64,000 bases of DNA from Methylocystaceae bacterium (GTDB lineage: Bacteria; Pseudomonadota; Alphaproteobacteria; Rhodospirillales; Terasakiellaceae): the NCBI GenBank assembly GCA_013373205.1, contig JABXIG010000004.1, positions 229,029 to 293,028 on the forward strand, read 5' to 3'. The first letter of the stretch is position 1. Every line of letters starts with the position of its first letter. Under the pieces are notes generated by a model, which was not told where the DNA came from, made no database searches, and worked only from the letters and a program-made list of their open reading frames with translations. This document shows positions 34,985 through 44,128 of the stretch, one piece after another. Both the position numbers and the translations under genes were made by a program.

Positions 34985-35512
34985 ATGGATATCAAAAAGA
35001 TTCCGGTTGGCGATGCGCCAGATGCGGTAAACGTAATCATCGAAGTTTCTGCTGGTTCTACACCGGTTAAATACGAATTCGACAAAGACAGCGGTGCGAT
35101 TTTCGTTGATCGTTTCGTGCATACGCCGATGCATTACCCGGCAAACTACGGCTTTGTTCCGCACACATTGTCTGACGATGGTGATCCGGTTGACGTGCTG
35201 GTTCTGGCACCGGAAAGCATCATCCCGGGTGCCGTAATTCCGGCCCGCCCGATCGGTGTTCTGATGATGGAAGATGACGGCGGCATGGACGAAAAAGTTC
35301 TCGCTGTGCCGACAGATAAAATGCACCTGATGTATAAAGATGTCAAAACACACACTGACCTGCCGGAAATCGTGCTGCAGGAAATTGCGCACTTCTTCGA
35401 ACATTACAAAGACCTTGAAAAAGGTAAATGGGTGAAGATTTCAGGCTGGGAAGGCGTTGAAAAAGCGAAACAACTGCTTCTTGAAGGTGTTGAGCGCGCG
35501 AAAAACGCTTAA
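34985..35512 (+). CDS. ppa: Inorganic pyrophosphatase (family I)
   Basis: Soluble Mg-dependent pyrophosphatase of 175 residues. The family signature DGDPVDVLV carries the metal-binding Asp residues. [25 protein letters not shown] and [10 protein letters not shown] complete the active site. It is a monocistronic gene with its own promoter-like element and a strong terminator. The codon choice is notably uniform (CCG, CTG, GTT), as in highly expressed genes. Confidence 0.98.
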   Translation: MDIKKIPVGDAPDAVNVIIEVSAGSTPVKYEFDKDSGAIFVDRFVHTPMHYPANYGFVPHTLSDDGDPVDVLVLAPESIIPGAVIPARPIGVLMMEDDGGMDEKVLAVPTDKMHLMYKDVKTHTDLPEIVLQEIAHFFEHYKDLEKGKWVKISGWEGVEKAKQLLLEGVERAKNA

Positions 35513-35537
35513 TTCTCCTGACTTGATCGACAAGTTT

Positions 35538-35574
35538 AAAAAGGCCCGGACATTTGGTTATCCGGGCCTTTTTC
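35538..35574 (+). terminator. Rho-independent terminator after ppa
   Basis: The stem AAAAGGCCCGGA and its complement TCCGGGCCTTTTT enclose a ten-base loop and end in T residues. Confidence 0.9.
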
Positions 35575-35612
35575 ATTACAGTCTTTCCCCACGATATGTG
35601 GATTGGTGCGCG

Positions 35613-36539
35613 TTATTTAGAGAGTTCTAACGCCCGATTATAGACCGCGCGTTTCTTTAATCCCGTTGCGCCAACAACTTCGGCAACCGCATCACGTACG
35701 GACAGGCGCGCCAAGGCATTTTCCAGCAAAGCGTCCAGATCTTCTGCGGTGGTTTCTTCACCCGTTTCATCCGGTGGCCCAATGACAAGGACGACTTCGC
35801 CGCGGACGTCTTCTTCTTTATACATCTCTGCCAGTTTTGGCAGGGGCGCGCGGCGGACTTCTTCAAATTTTTTCGTGATCTCGCGGGTGACGGCTGCTTC
35901 TCGGTTACCCAATACTTCGGCCATATCATTCAGGCAGGCGGCGACGCGACGCGGTGATTCCAATGTGATCAAAGTCGCGCGTACAGATTTAATGTCTTCC
36001 AGCGTTTTTTTACGTTGGCCTGATTTATTGGGTAAGAATCCAAGATAAAGGAAGCGATCACTGGGTAAACCGGACAAAACCATGGCCGAAATGACCGAGC
36101 TTGCCCCCGGTGCAGTCGTGTAGGGCAAGTTCATATTTGCGCAATCGCGTACCAGTTTATAACCTGGATCATTGATTAAAGGAGTACCTGCATCACTGAC
36201 CAAGACAACCACTTCACCGGCCTGTATTTTTTCGATCACTTTGGGGCGCATCTTATCGGCATTATGTTCATGATAGGCGATACATTGTTTGCGTGAAAGT
36301 CCGTGTATCATCAATAACTTAGAGGTTACGCGTGTGTCTTCACATAAAATAGTGTTCGCAACTTTGAGCAAGTTCAGAGCGCGTAAGGTAATATCTTGGG
36401 CATTGCCAATCGGGGTGGCAACAATATATAGACCTGCATTGACTTTACTCGCTTGCTGCGACGCGGTAATCTCTTGAGTGTCGCGATCTTCTGTTGGGAG
36501 CCCTGATGTTTCTTTTTCGCCGTTGTTCTGTGTTGTCAT
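35613..36539 (-). CDS. rsmI: 16S rRNA 2'-O-ribose methyltransferase RsmI
   Basis: Methylates C1402 of 16S rRNA. The SAM-binding tetrapyrrole-methylase-like fold starts LYIVATPIGNAQDITLRAL and contains CEDTRVT, VSDAGTPLINDPGY and GASSVISAMVLSGLPSDRF. The length is 308 residues, slightly long because of a 35-residue polar N-terminal extension. That extension overlaps the 5' end of the divergent lpoA-like gene by 34 bases, and no internal start codon would avoid the overlap. Confidence 0.95.
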   Translation of the reverse strand: MTTQNNGEKETSGLPTEDRDTQEITASQQASKVNAGLYIVATPIGNAQDITLRALNLLKVANTILCEDTRVTSKLLMIHGLSRKQCIAYHEHNADKMRPKVIEKIQAGEVVVLVSDAGTPLINDPGYKLVRDCANMNLPYTTAPGASSVISAMVLSGLPSDRFLYLGFLPNKSGQRKKTLEDIKSVRATLITLESPRRVAACLNDMAEVLGNREAAVTREITKKFEEVRRAPLPKLAEMYKEEDVRGEVVLVIGPPDETGEETTAEDLDALLENALARLSVRDAVAEVVGATGLKKRAVYNRALELSK

Positions 36540-37927
36540 TGTTAATCGTTTTCACTTTTGTGTTAAGCGCCTGTCAAACCGCGACGGCTCCAAAATGGTG
36601 GGAAGTCCCCGGCACTCAGCCCACAGCCCGTGGCCCGGCCCCCAGTGGCACTTTTGACCCAACGGCCCAACCACGTCAAGGGGCAGAAATTCCGCCATGG
36701 GATCCTTCACAGCCGACGACGGTGCAACAGCCAGATGCTCAGGTCAAGGCCGAACAATGGATGACACAATATGATCCACGCGGTGGTATTCAGGCGGCTC
36801 GCGTTGGTTTGCTTTTACCTTTAACAGGTCGTGCATCAAAAGTCGGGCAGGAAATTATGAATGCGGCCCAACTGGCCTTGTTTGATTTTGCCGGTCCACG
36901 ATATGAGCTTTTGCCCTACGATACCAAAAGCACACCAGAAGGGGCTGTTCAGGCGGCGCAATATGCGATCTCGGATGGGGTTTCCATCATCATTGGTCCG
37001 TTGCTGTCTCAATCGGCCAAAGCGATTTCACCGTTCCTTCAAGCGGCCAATGTGAATGCATTGGCCTTTACCAATGATTCAACGGCGGCAAGTGAAAATG
37101 TCTTTGTACTTGGCGTACGCCCCGAAGAAGAAGTTGAGCGCATCATCAATTTCGCAGCCCTGCAAGGTTCCACCCGTTTTGCCCTGTTAACGCCTGCGGA
37201 TGAATATGGCATTCGTGTGCGCGCCGCCTTTGAAAAGGCGGTTGCCGCCAACGGGGCAGAAGTATCTAAAATTGTTCAATTTCTGGCAGGTAGCGATGAT
37301 CTTCCCGCTATGATCCGGTCCATGGCTGATTATGATGAACGCCGTCAGGAATTACAAAAACAGAAGAGGGCACTGCAAGGTAAAAGCGATGCGTTGTCTA
37401 GAAAAGCTCTGGAACGCCTGAAGCTTTTGCAAACTGTCGGTGATGTTGATTTTGATGCCTTGCTGGTGGCTGCTGGTGGCAGCACGTTGCAAACCATTGC
37501 TGCCAATCTGCCTTATTTTGATGTAGACCCGAAAAAGGTTCGCATGCTGGGGACCAGTTTATGGGATGCCAATTGGGTCCATGCAGAACCGGCCTTGCTG
37601 GGCGGTTGGTTTGCAGCCCCCAGTGCCAAAAATAAAACGGATTTTGTCCAACAGTTTAAAGCGGCCTATGGCCACGCCCCCCATCCACTCGCCACCCTGG
37701 CTTATGATTCTATCGCCTTGTCTGCTGTTTTGGCAAAAGAAAATGGCGAAGCTGATTATAGTCGGGAAACCTTGACCGATCCTGCGGGATTTTTGGGACG
37801 TAACGGTATTTTCCGCTTGCACCCCTGGGGATTGGCCGAACGGGGGCTGGCTGTTATGCAGGTACAGTCAAAGGATTTTCGAGAGATCTCACCCGCCCCT
37901 AACAGTTTTGCGCCTGCCATTAATTAA
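36506..37927 (+). CDS. LpoA-like lipoprotein, penicillin-binding-protein activator
   Basis: Lipoprotein of 473 residues. The signal is MFLFRRCSVLSLLIVFTFVLSAC, with a lipobox ending in Cys near residue 23. A proline-rich linker precedes a periplasmic amino-acid-binding (Peripla_BP_6) fold starting at about residue 100 (RVGLLLPLTGRASKVG). This matches the C-terminal half of LpoA/YraM, which activates peptidoglycan synthases, and the rsmI neighbourhood agrees with the order in other proteobacteria. The ATG at 36506 is used rather than TTG 36494. The enteric TPR half is missing, as is usual for alphaproteobacterial forms. Confidence 0.82.
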   Translation: MFLFRRCSVLSLLIVFTFVLSACQTATAPKWWEVPGTQPTARGPAPSGTFDPTAQPRQGAEIPPWDPSQPTTVQQPDAQVKAEQWMTQYDPRGGIQAARVGLLLPLTGRASKVGQEIMNAAQLALFDFAGPRYELLPYDTKSTPEGAVQAAQYAISDGVSIIIGPLLSQSAKAISPFLQAANVNALAFTNDSTAASENVFVLGVRPEEEVERIINFAALQGSTRFALLTPADEYGIRVRAAFEKAVAANGAEVSKIVQFLAGSDDLPAMIRSMADYDERRQELQKQKRALQGKSDALSRKALERLKLLQTVGDVDFDALLVAAGGSTLQTIAANLPYFDVDPKKVRMLGTSLWDANWVHAEPALLGGWFAAPSAKNKTDFVQQFKAAYGHAPHPLATLAYDSIALSAVLAKENGEADYSRETLTDPAGFLGRNGIFRLHPWGLAERGLAVMQVQSKDFREISPAPNSFAPAIN

Positions 37928-37946
37928 TTCAGGAATAAAAAAAAGA

Positions 37947-39272
37947 ATGCCGGAATATAAAACACAGTCGTTTCGAATGGGGGATCTGATCTTAGAAGAA
38001 GGCGACACCCCACGTTGCGCCTATATTCTGAAAAGCGGAACGGTACAAATCGTTAAAAGAAGATCGAGTGGCAGTGAAATGGTGCTGTCCACTTTAAAGC
38101 CCGGCGATATATTTGGTGAAATGTCCATGGTGGATGCGGAGCCACGCTCTGCCAGTGTTCGCGCGACCGAAGATGTCACGTTGATTGTTGTGGATGCGGC
38201 GACTTTTAAGCAAAAGCAGGATGCGCTGGATGTTTTTTCCAGGAAGCTGGTTCAGTCTTTAATTGCGCGTTTACGTGTTCAAAACCAGCAAATCGCAGAT
38301 TTAACCGCCCCGAGCCAGCTGTTAAAAGCTGCGCAGAAAGGCCAGATTGCAAAAAGTCCAAATACTCATACCAATGTGTTGATCCGTGAAGACTTTCGCG
38401 AAAAAATTAATTTCGGTACCATTCGTTTTCTGTTGGGTGATGCTAACCCCCAAGCTCGTCAAGGGATCAAGGGGGGCTTGCATATGCAGGGTTTTCGTGA
38501 AATTGAAGATGTCAGCAATTCAAATGATTTTAAAACCAAAGTGACTAACGACGGTTTTGATCTGATTTTGGTCGATGGAAGTCTTGGGGTTAGGAAAATT
38601 GCTGAAGTCATTAAAGACATACGTCATGGGCGCACCTTAGTGAGCCCGTTTTGCGTTATTTTTGGAGTTATTGACCAGCCCGATCCGGCCACTTTGGAAG
38701 TTCTGGCAGATGCAGGATTGGATGATGTACTGGTAAAACCCATAGCCCTTGGCAATATTATTGACCGGGTGGAACGTCGTATTAAACAACGCAAACCTTT
38801 TGTCGTGACACTGGATTATGTTGGCCCGGATCGCCGCAGTGGAAAGCGCCCCGGTGTAGAAGAAATTCCATTGGTCGAGGTGCCGAATCCATTAAGTTAT
38901 AAAGCGTTGCAAACAATTGATGCGAAGACTTATGTCCATAGTGAGCAAACAGCGATTAAACGCATCGAAGAATTAAAGATTGAACGACATGCCGTTCAGA
39001 TCGATTGGCTGCGTGGGAAAATTGCATCCCTGCGCGCGGAAAAACAGGATCCAAATTTCTTCATTAAACGGATGACCAGTGTCACGAAAGAGCTGATTGA
39101 AAAGCTGGAAAATCAAGAAGGTGATTTACAAATTCCAATTTGTGAAAAAATTCTGTCCATGATTGAAGACTTCAAAGCTGGAATGGCCGAAATGGACGGG
39201 GAAGATTGGGATAAGTTTGCAGCCTTGACCAGTCGTCTGAGAAAAGAATTAGGGCCAGCCTCTAAATCTTAA
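37947..39272 (+). CDS. Cyclic-nucleotide-binding protein with receiver-like domain
   Basis: A 441-residue cytosolic protein. Residues 1-125 are a CAP-type cyclic-nucleotide domain, including LKPGDIFGEMSMVDAEPRSASV with the Glu and Arg of the phosphate-binding cassette. Residues about 140-275 resemble a receiver (IRFLLGDANPQARQ, then LILVDGSLG with an Asp at the acceptor position, and VLVKPIA with the conserved Lys). The rest is helical. No DNA-binding or enzymatic output domain is seen, so it may relay two signals to a partner. The upstream frame extends to 37908, but ATG 37947 fits the domain start. Confidence 0.75.
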   Translation: MPEYKTQSFRMGDLILEEGDTPRCAYILKSGTVQIVKRRSSGSEMVLSTLKPGDIFGEMSMVDAEPRSASVRATEDVTLIVVDAATFKQKQDALDVFSRKLVQSLIARLRVQNQQIADLTAPSQLLKAAQKGQIAKSPNTHTNVLIREDFREKINFGTIRFLLGDANPQARQGIKGGLHMQGFREIEDVSNSNDFKTKVTNDGFDLILVDGSLGVRKIAEVIKDIRHGRTLVSPFCVIFGVIDQPDPATLEVLADAGLDDVLVKPIALGNIIDRVERRIKQRKPFVVTLDYVGPDRRSGKRPGVEEIPLVEVPNPLSYKALQTIDAKTYVHSEQTAIKRIEELKIERHAVQIDWLRGKIASLRAEKQDPNFFIKRMTSVTKELIEKLENQEGDLQIPICEKILSMIEDFKAGMAEMDGEDWDKFAALTSRLRKELGPASKS

Positions 39273-40404
39273 TTAGTTTTTCCAGAACAGCATTCAAGCA
39301 TTTACGCCCGTCTTCGGTCGGGCGTAAATAATTTTGGTCCCAATCGATAAAACCTAATTCGATCATATCCTGTAAACCTTGGGTATCGAGCTGATGGAGT
39401 AAAGGGCGACCGGTCAGCTTTTCAAAATGATCTGCTGAAAGACCGTCGCGCAGGCGCAGTCCCATTAACAGTAGTTCAATGGCGCGTTCATCTATATCCA
39501 GTGCCTTTCTTTTTTGCTCGCCACTTTGCTTTTCCTGCACAGATTTAATCCATAAATCCGGCTTATAAATTTGATGAATGGCCTGATTTTGAAAGCGGCT
39601 ATGGGCACCGGGGCCAATGCCGATATAGTGATCCCCTTGCCAATAAATCAGGTTATGTCGGCTTTCTTGGCCTTGTACAGCGTGGTTTGAAATTTCATAT
39701 GCGGGCATATTGGCCGTTTCTAAGATATCCTGAGTCAAATCAAACAGATCGGCACCCAATTCTTCGTCAATTGGCTGCATGCCTTGTTTATGGAAATCAG
39801 TGCCAGGCTCGATCGTCAGCTGATAAAGCGAAAGATGACCTTTGCTATAGGTTAAAGCTTCTTTCAGTTCGCTGCGCCAGCTTTCTAATGTCTGGTCCGG
39901 GCGGGCATAGATCAGATCAAAACTGTAGCGATCAAATGTTTGCGCAGCCAGATCAAGGGCAGTACGGGCCTCGTCCATAGAATGGGCTCGTCCTAGAAAT
40001 TTTAGAACATCTGCATGCAGGGACTGAATTCCGATGGATAATCGATTGATTCCGGCGGTCCTGAAATCTCGAAACGTATGGCTTTCCACAGTGGTTGGGT
40101 TGGCTTCCAATGTGATTTCCACATTCTCGCACATCCCCCAAAGCTGTTCGATCTTATTCAGAATAGCTTCAACGGTTTGAGCGCGCATCAGCGATGGGGT
40201 GCCGCCGCCAAAAAAGATGCTGGAAACACGATGGTTTTTGCTTTCTTGATAGATCCGTTCGAGTTCCTGTACGTAGGCGCGTTGCCACAGGTCTGCATCA
40301 ATTCCGCTTGATACGTGGGAATTGAAATCACAATAAGGGCATTTGGACACACAAAAGGGCCAATGGATATAAAGACCAAAGGGTCTGCTTAGGGAATAAC
40401 TCAT
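39262..40404 (-). CDS. hemW: Radical SAM haem chaperone HemW
   Basis: HemW-type protein of 380 residues, binding and delivering haem (formerly annotated as coproporphyrinogen III oxidase). The radical SAM motif CVSKCPYC binds the 4Fe-4S cluster. GGGTPS and the HNLIYW motif (HemW-specific haem-binding) are present. True HemN coproporphyrinogen oxidases lack HNLIYW. The ATG at 40404 gives an N-terminus that begins just before the barrel. An upstream TTG at 40440 would add 12 residues. The end overlaps the preceding gene by 11 bases. Confidence 0.93.
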   Translation of the reverse strand: MSYSLSRPFGLYIHWPFCVSKCPYCDFNSHVSSGIDADLWQRAYVQELERIYQESKNHRVSSIFFGGGTPSLMRAQTVEAILNKIEQLWGMCENVEITLEANPTTVESHTFRDFRTAGINRLSIGIQSLHADVLKFLGRAHSMDEARTALDLAAQTFDRYSFDLIYARPDQTLESWRSELKEALTYSKGHLSLYQLTIEPGTDFHKQGMQPIDEELGADLFDLTQDILETANMPAYEISNHAVQGQESRHNLIYWQGDHYIGIGPGAHSRFQNQAIHQIYKPDLWIKSVQEKQSGEQKRKALDIDERAIELLLMGLRLRDGLSADHFEKLTGRPLLHQLDTQGLQDMIELGFIDWDQNYLRPTEDGRKCLNAVLEKLIKI

Positions 40405-40490
40405 GGAAGGACAGGTAGCTGAAAAAAACGAAAAAAGCAATGAGTCCGAAAATGGCGCGTTTTTTTAAAGAATTCCTGTAAAGTATCCTC

Positions 40491-41894
40491 ATGAGTTTAG
40501 ATCAAGATATATGCTATCAGGCGCTGAAAACCCGAGATGCCCGCTTTGATGGGCGATTTTTTACGGCTGTGACCTCCACCGGTATTTTTTGCCGCCCCAT
40601 TTGTCCGGCAACAACGCCTAAACGGGAAAATTGCGAATTTTATCCCAGTGCCAGTGCGGCCCTAAATGCAGGTTTTCGCCCCTGTTTGCGTTGTCGGCCT
40701 GAAACTGCACCCGACAGTGGTGCATGGCTGGGCAGTGAAGCAGTGGTCAAACGGGCTTTACGTTTAATTGAAGAAGGCGCGTTGGATGACGACAAAAAGC
40801 TGACTGACCTGTGTGATCGATTAGGCGTGGGAGAACGTCATTTACGCAGGCTTTTTCAACGCTATTTGGGGGCAGCTCCTAAACAGATTGCCCAGACACG
40901 CCGTCTGATGTTTGCCAAACATTTACTGTGCCAGACCGATGCCAGCATTACCGAAATTGCATCGGCTTGCGGGTTTAACAGCCAGCGTCGTTTTAATGAT
41001 GCGTATAAATCTGCCTTTGATTTAAACCCGTCACAAGAACGTAAAAAAGGCGGCACAGGAACGCGCGCTGATAAAGCGATAATTCTGCGTTTTGCCTATC
41101 GTCCCCCTTATGATTGGGAGGGGCTGCTCGGATTCTTTGAAGCCCGCAGTCTGACCCCGATTGAATGGGTGACACAGGGGTGTTATCACCGCCGAATAGC
41201 GCTTGGGGGCCATCACGGGCTGGTTAAAATCAGTCACGAGCCCGACAAAAATCGTATCAAAGCAGAAATTACAGGCCTGCCAGTCTGTCATTTACGTGAT
41301 ATTTCGCGTCGAATCCGACGTTTATTTGATGTGGATGCGGACCCGCAGGCCATTGCACATGACCTGAGCCATGATCCTGCTCTTGTGGCCTTGATTGAAA
41401 AACACCCTGGGCTTCGTCTGCCCGGTGCGTGGGATGGGTTCGAAATTGCGGTGCGCGCCATTATTGGTCAGCAGATTAGCGTAAAAGGGGCGCGTACCAT
41501 TTGTATTCGTTTTATTGATCGGATCGCAAGTGGTGTGTTTCCGACACCGCAAGAGGTAATCGATACCGATTTGGATGGGCTGGGTCTGACACAACGGCGA
41601 ATTGATACATTAAAAAACCTTGCTGAAAACTGGACAGGTCTGGATGTGGCCCGTCCTGTGGAGGAGACAATAAAATCGTTATGCGATCTGCCCGGCATTG
41701 GTCCGTGGACGGCGCATTATATCGTCATGCGCGCTTTGTCTGAGCCTGATATCTATCCGGTGGCAGATCTTGGCTTGATCCGGGGGTTGGAAAAATTGAA
41801 CCTGCCCGCAGGCAAGAAAGATTTGGAAGAACGCAGCCAGATGTGGCGACCTTGGCGGGCTTATGGGGCTTTATACCTTTGGAGTTTGGGATGA
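40491..41894 (+). CDS. Ada-type methyl sensor fused to AlkA DNA glycosylase
   Basis: A 467-residue protein for alkylation repair and regulation. The N-terminal Ada zinc domain has Cys34, Cys38, Cys65 and Cys68 (the first corresponding to methyl acceptor Cys38 of E. coli Ada). An AraC-type HTH follows (about 85-185). The C-terminal AlkA part begins near 195 and has the helix-hairpin-helix LPGIGPWTAHYIV and catalytic Asp426 in VADLGLIRGL. It should act as a methyl-activated regulator and 3-methyladenine glycosylase. The stop overlaps the ogt start by four bases. Confidence 0.95.
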   Translation: MSLDQDICYQALKTRDARFDGRFFTAVTSTGIFCRPICPATTPKRENCEFYPSASAALNAGFRPCLRCRPETAPDSGAWLGSEAVVKRALRLIEEGALDDDKKLTDLCDRLGVGERHLRRLFQRYLGAAPKQIAQTRRLMFAKHLLCQTDASITEIASACGFNSQRRFNDAYKSAFDLNPSQERKKGGTGTRADKAIILRFAYRPPYDWEGLLGFFEARSLTPIEWVTQGCYHRRIALGGHHGLVKISHEPDKNRIKAEITGLPVCHLRDISRRIRRLFDVDADPQAIAHDLSHDPALVALIEKHPGLRLPGAWDGFEIAVRAIIGQQISVKGARTICIRFIDRIASGVFPTPQEVIDTDLDGLGLTQRRIDTLKNLAENWTGLDVARPVEETIKSLCDLPGIGPWTAHYIVMRALSEPDIYPVADLGLIRGLEKLNLPAGKKDLEERSQMWRPWRAYGALYLWSLG

Positions 41895-42388
41895 ACCTGT
41901 TGATCGAAGTATTTGATAGTCCTTGTGGGCAAATTTCCATTGTGTTTGACGAAGTAGAGACCCTGTATCACCTGGATTTTCCCGATCAGGGGGATCGTCA
42001 GGTACGTATGCTGCATAAACGGTTTAAAGATTTAAAGCTGATGAAAGGGCAGTCAAAAATGATCCGTGGTCACATTTTATCGTATATGTCCGGAAAATTC
42101 GATCAGGTTGAACAAATTCGCTGCAGTATGGGTGGGACAGATTTTCAAAATAGGGTCTGGCAGGCATTAAGAGCGATTCCTGTTGGGAAAACCTGTAGCT
42201 ATTCAGACATCGCTGTTCAAATTGGTCATGAAAAAGCAGTGCGGGCCGTGGCGCGAGCCAATGCGCTTAATCCGGTTTCAATCCTTTACCCTTGCCATCG
42301 GGTGATCGCTAGGGATGGGAGCTTACGCGGCTATGCAGGGGGGGTGGGTCGCAAAAACTGGTTGCTGCGCCATGAAGGGGCAATATAG
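41891..42388 (+). CDS. ogt: O6-methylguanine-DNA methyltransferase
   Basis: Suicide repair protein of 165 residues that moves the methyl group from O6-methylguanine to its cysteine. The active-site motif is PCHRVIARDGSLRGYAGG, and the HTH and Arg finger lie in GHEKAVRAVARANALNP. It overlaps the Ada-AlkA gene by four bases, so the alkylation-damage sensor, glycosylase and methyltransferase are made together. Confidence 0.96.
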   Translation: MNLLIEVFDSPCGQISIVFDEVETLYHLDFPDQGDRQVRMLHKRFKDLKLMKGQSKMIRGHILSYMSGKFDQVEQIRCSMGGTDFQNRVWQALRAIPVGKTCSYSDIAVQIGHEKAVRAVARANALNPVSILYPCHRVIARDGSLRGYAGGVGRKNWLLRHEGAI

Positions 42389-42450
42389 TTGCATTCTTTG
42401 CTTTATCGGCTACATTGACTTTTATATCTGCCCTTTTGAAAGTCTTTCGA

Positions 42451-43068
42451 ATGTATCGCCTGTTTTTCTTTTTGTGTTTTGTTGTGTTGTGTGTCTCAGG
42501 GACCGCACAGGCAGTCAGTCTAAGCCCGGAACAAACGCAACTGACCGAGAAAATCAGCCAATATCTAAATAACATGAAGACATTGAAAGGCAGTTTCGCG
42601 CAGATTAGCTCCAACGGGTCTTATGCAGATGGCAAAGTGATCCTGTCTCGTCCTGGAAAAATGCGTCTGACCTATAACCCGCCGATGAAATCCGAAATCG
42701 TCGTGCGCCGTGGCACCATCATTTATCACGATAAAGAATTCCGTCAAGTTACCTATTATCCGCTAAATGCGACCCCACTGGCGGTTCTGTTGCAAGATAA
42801 TCTTTCTTTTGAAAATGATGTGGAAATCGTCGATCTGGCTCAAGGCGCAGGCGTGATTGAATTAACGCTTGTAGACCGTGAAGATCCCGGCATGGGTTCG
42901 GTGACACTGGTTTTTAGTGATGCGCCTTTGGAATTGCGTAAATGGGTCGTTATTGATGCGCAAGGGGTGATGACGCAAGTCTCGTTATTAAATGCGACAA
43001 CGGGGGTTTCAATCGAGCCGGATACTTTTGATTTTGTCGATCCCCAATATGATAAACGCAATAAATAA
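42451..43068 (+). CDS. lolA: Outer-membrane lipoprotein carrier LolA
   Basis: Periplasmic chaperone moving lipoproteins from the LolCDE complex to the outer membrane. About 205 residues, with signal peptide MYRLFFFLCFVVLCVSGTAQA. The LolA core has LKGSFAQISSNGSYADGKVILSRPGKMR (in segments), then TYNPPMKSEIVVRRG and FVDPQYDKRNK at the C-terminus. The ATG at 42451 is preferred over TTG 42415. It is followed by a 260-base gap and xthA. Confidence 0.93.
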   Translation: MYRLFFFLCFVVLCVSGTAQAVSLSPEQTQLTEKISQYLNNMKTLKGSFAQISSNGSYADGKVILSRPGKMRLTYNPPMKSEIVVRRGTIIYHDKEFRQVTYYPLNATPLAVLLQDNLSFENDVEIVDLAQGAGVIELTLVDREDPGMGSVTLVFSDAPLELRKWVVIDAQGVMTQVSLLNATTGVSIEPDTFDFVDPQYDKRNK

Positions 43069-43164
43069 ATAGAATCATAAGTTTATTAGATATGCGTTTA
43101 ATGCAACTCAGATATTCTAAAATTGCATTTATACTTTTTTGAATCAACGCCAATTTATATAAGT

Positions 43165-43271
43165 AGCTTGGTTATGTTGAGTGTACGTAACCCGCATGGG
43201 TGGTTCCCCTGCTGCCCAGCCTCTCTAAACAACGAGAGACCCTTTAAGCGTCCGACACCCCCTAGTCGGGC
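43165..43271 (+). ncRNA. Candidate small RNA ending in a terminator
   Basis: In the lolA-xthA gap a non-coding stretch of about 105 bases has three predicted stems. A GGGTGG/CCCCTGC-rich one is at about 43197-43215, and CTCTC-loop-GAGAG is at 43221-43239. A strong terminator stem follows at about 43245-43271. There is no open frame or ribosome site in it, and a TATAAG-like -10 element precedes it (43158-43163). It might instead be a leader of xthA. I cannot match it to a known family. Confidence 0.4.
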
Positions 43272-43280
43272 GCTTTTCTT
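43245..43280 (+). terminator. Terminator before xthA
   Basis: AAGCGTCCGAC and GTCGGGCGCTT form an 11-bp stem with one G-U type pair around an ACCCCCTA loop, followed by TTTTCTTTTC. It ends 50 bases before the xthA start. Confidence 0.75.
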
Positions 43281-43328
43281 TTCTGCTATATAGATGCCCA
43301 CCTGTTAAAAACCAAAGGCCTACTGATT

Positions 43329-44120
43329 ATGAAACTTGTCACCTGGAATATCAATTCCGTTCGCATCCGTATGGATCATGTGCAAAAACTGGTTACAGAC
43401 CATGCCCCGGATGTCATCTGCTTTCAGGAAACAAAGGTGCGTGATGAACAGTTCCCTTTGATTGATTTACAGGCTTTGGGATATCCACATGTGCATTTCA
43501 GTGGGGAAAAAAGCTATAACGGGGTCGCGATCCTTTCAAAAATCCCGTTTAGCAATGCCGATGCCCTGTCTTGGTGCGAACGTGGCGATAAGCGACATGT
43601 GTCGGTTGAGCTGGAAGGCGCGATTGAGTTAAACAATTTCTATATCCCGGCTGGTGGGGATGAGCCCAATGCTGAAACCAATCCGAAGTTTGCCCATAAG
43701 CTGCAGTTTCTTGATGAAATGACCGACTGGTGTGCGACGCGCGTGGCTGATGATAAAAAACGTATCATGGTTGGCGATTTTAATATCGCCCCGTTGGAAA
43801 CGGATGTGTGGGATCATAAAAAGCTGAAAAACATCATCACCCACACGGCAATTGAAATTGATCGATTGGATAAGTTACAAAAAGCCGGAAACTGGGTTGA
43901 TGCTATGCGTATGCACATTCTGCCGGAAGAAAAATGTTTTACATGGTGGAGCTATCGCGCACGTGATTGGCAGGCTAGTAATAAAGGGCGCCGACTGGAC
44001 CATGTCTGGGTGACCCCAAACTTACAGCAACATGTTAAATCCTGCGAAGTTCTGTTGGACCTGCGCGCGCAGGACAAACCGAGCGATCATGCTCCGGTAC
44101 TGGTAGAAATCGCCGTTTAG
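43329..44120 (+). CDS. xthA: Exodeoxyribonuclease III
   Basis: AP endonuclease and 3'-exonuclease of 263 residues for base excision repair. The exonuclease III motifs are WNINSVRIR, CFQETKVRDEQFP, the MVGDFNIAP segment with catalytic Asp/Asn, and the C-terminal SDHAPVLVEI. It probably works after the AlkA glycosylase encoded 1.5 kb upstream. The following ParA-like gene converges on it. Confidence 0.97.
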   Translation: MKLVTWNINSVRIRMDHVQKLVTDHAPDVICFQETKVRDEQFPLIDLQALGYPHVHFSGEKSYNGVAILSKIPFSNADALSWCERGDKRHVSVELEGAIELNNFYIPAGGDEPNAETNPKFAHKLQFLDEMTDWCATRVADDKKRIMVGDFNIAPLETDVWDHKKLKNIITHTAIEIDRLDKLQKAGNWVDAMRMHILPEEKCFTWWSYRARDWQASNKGRRLDHVWVTPNLQQHVKSCEVLLDLRAQDKPSDHAPVLVEIAV

Positions 44121-44128
44121 GAAACGAT

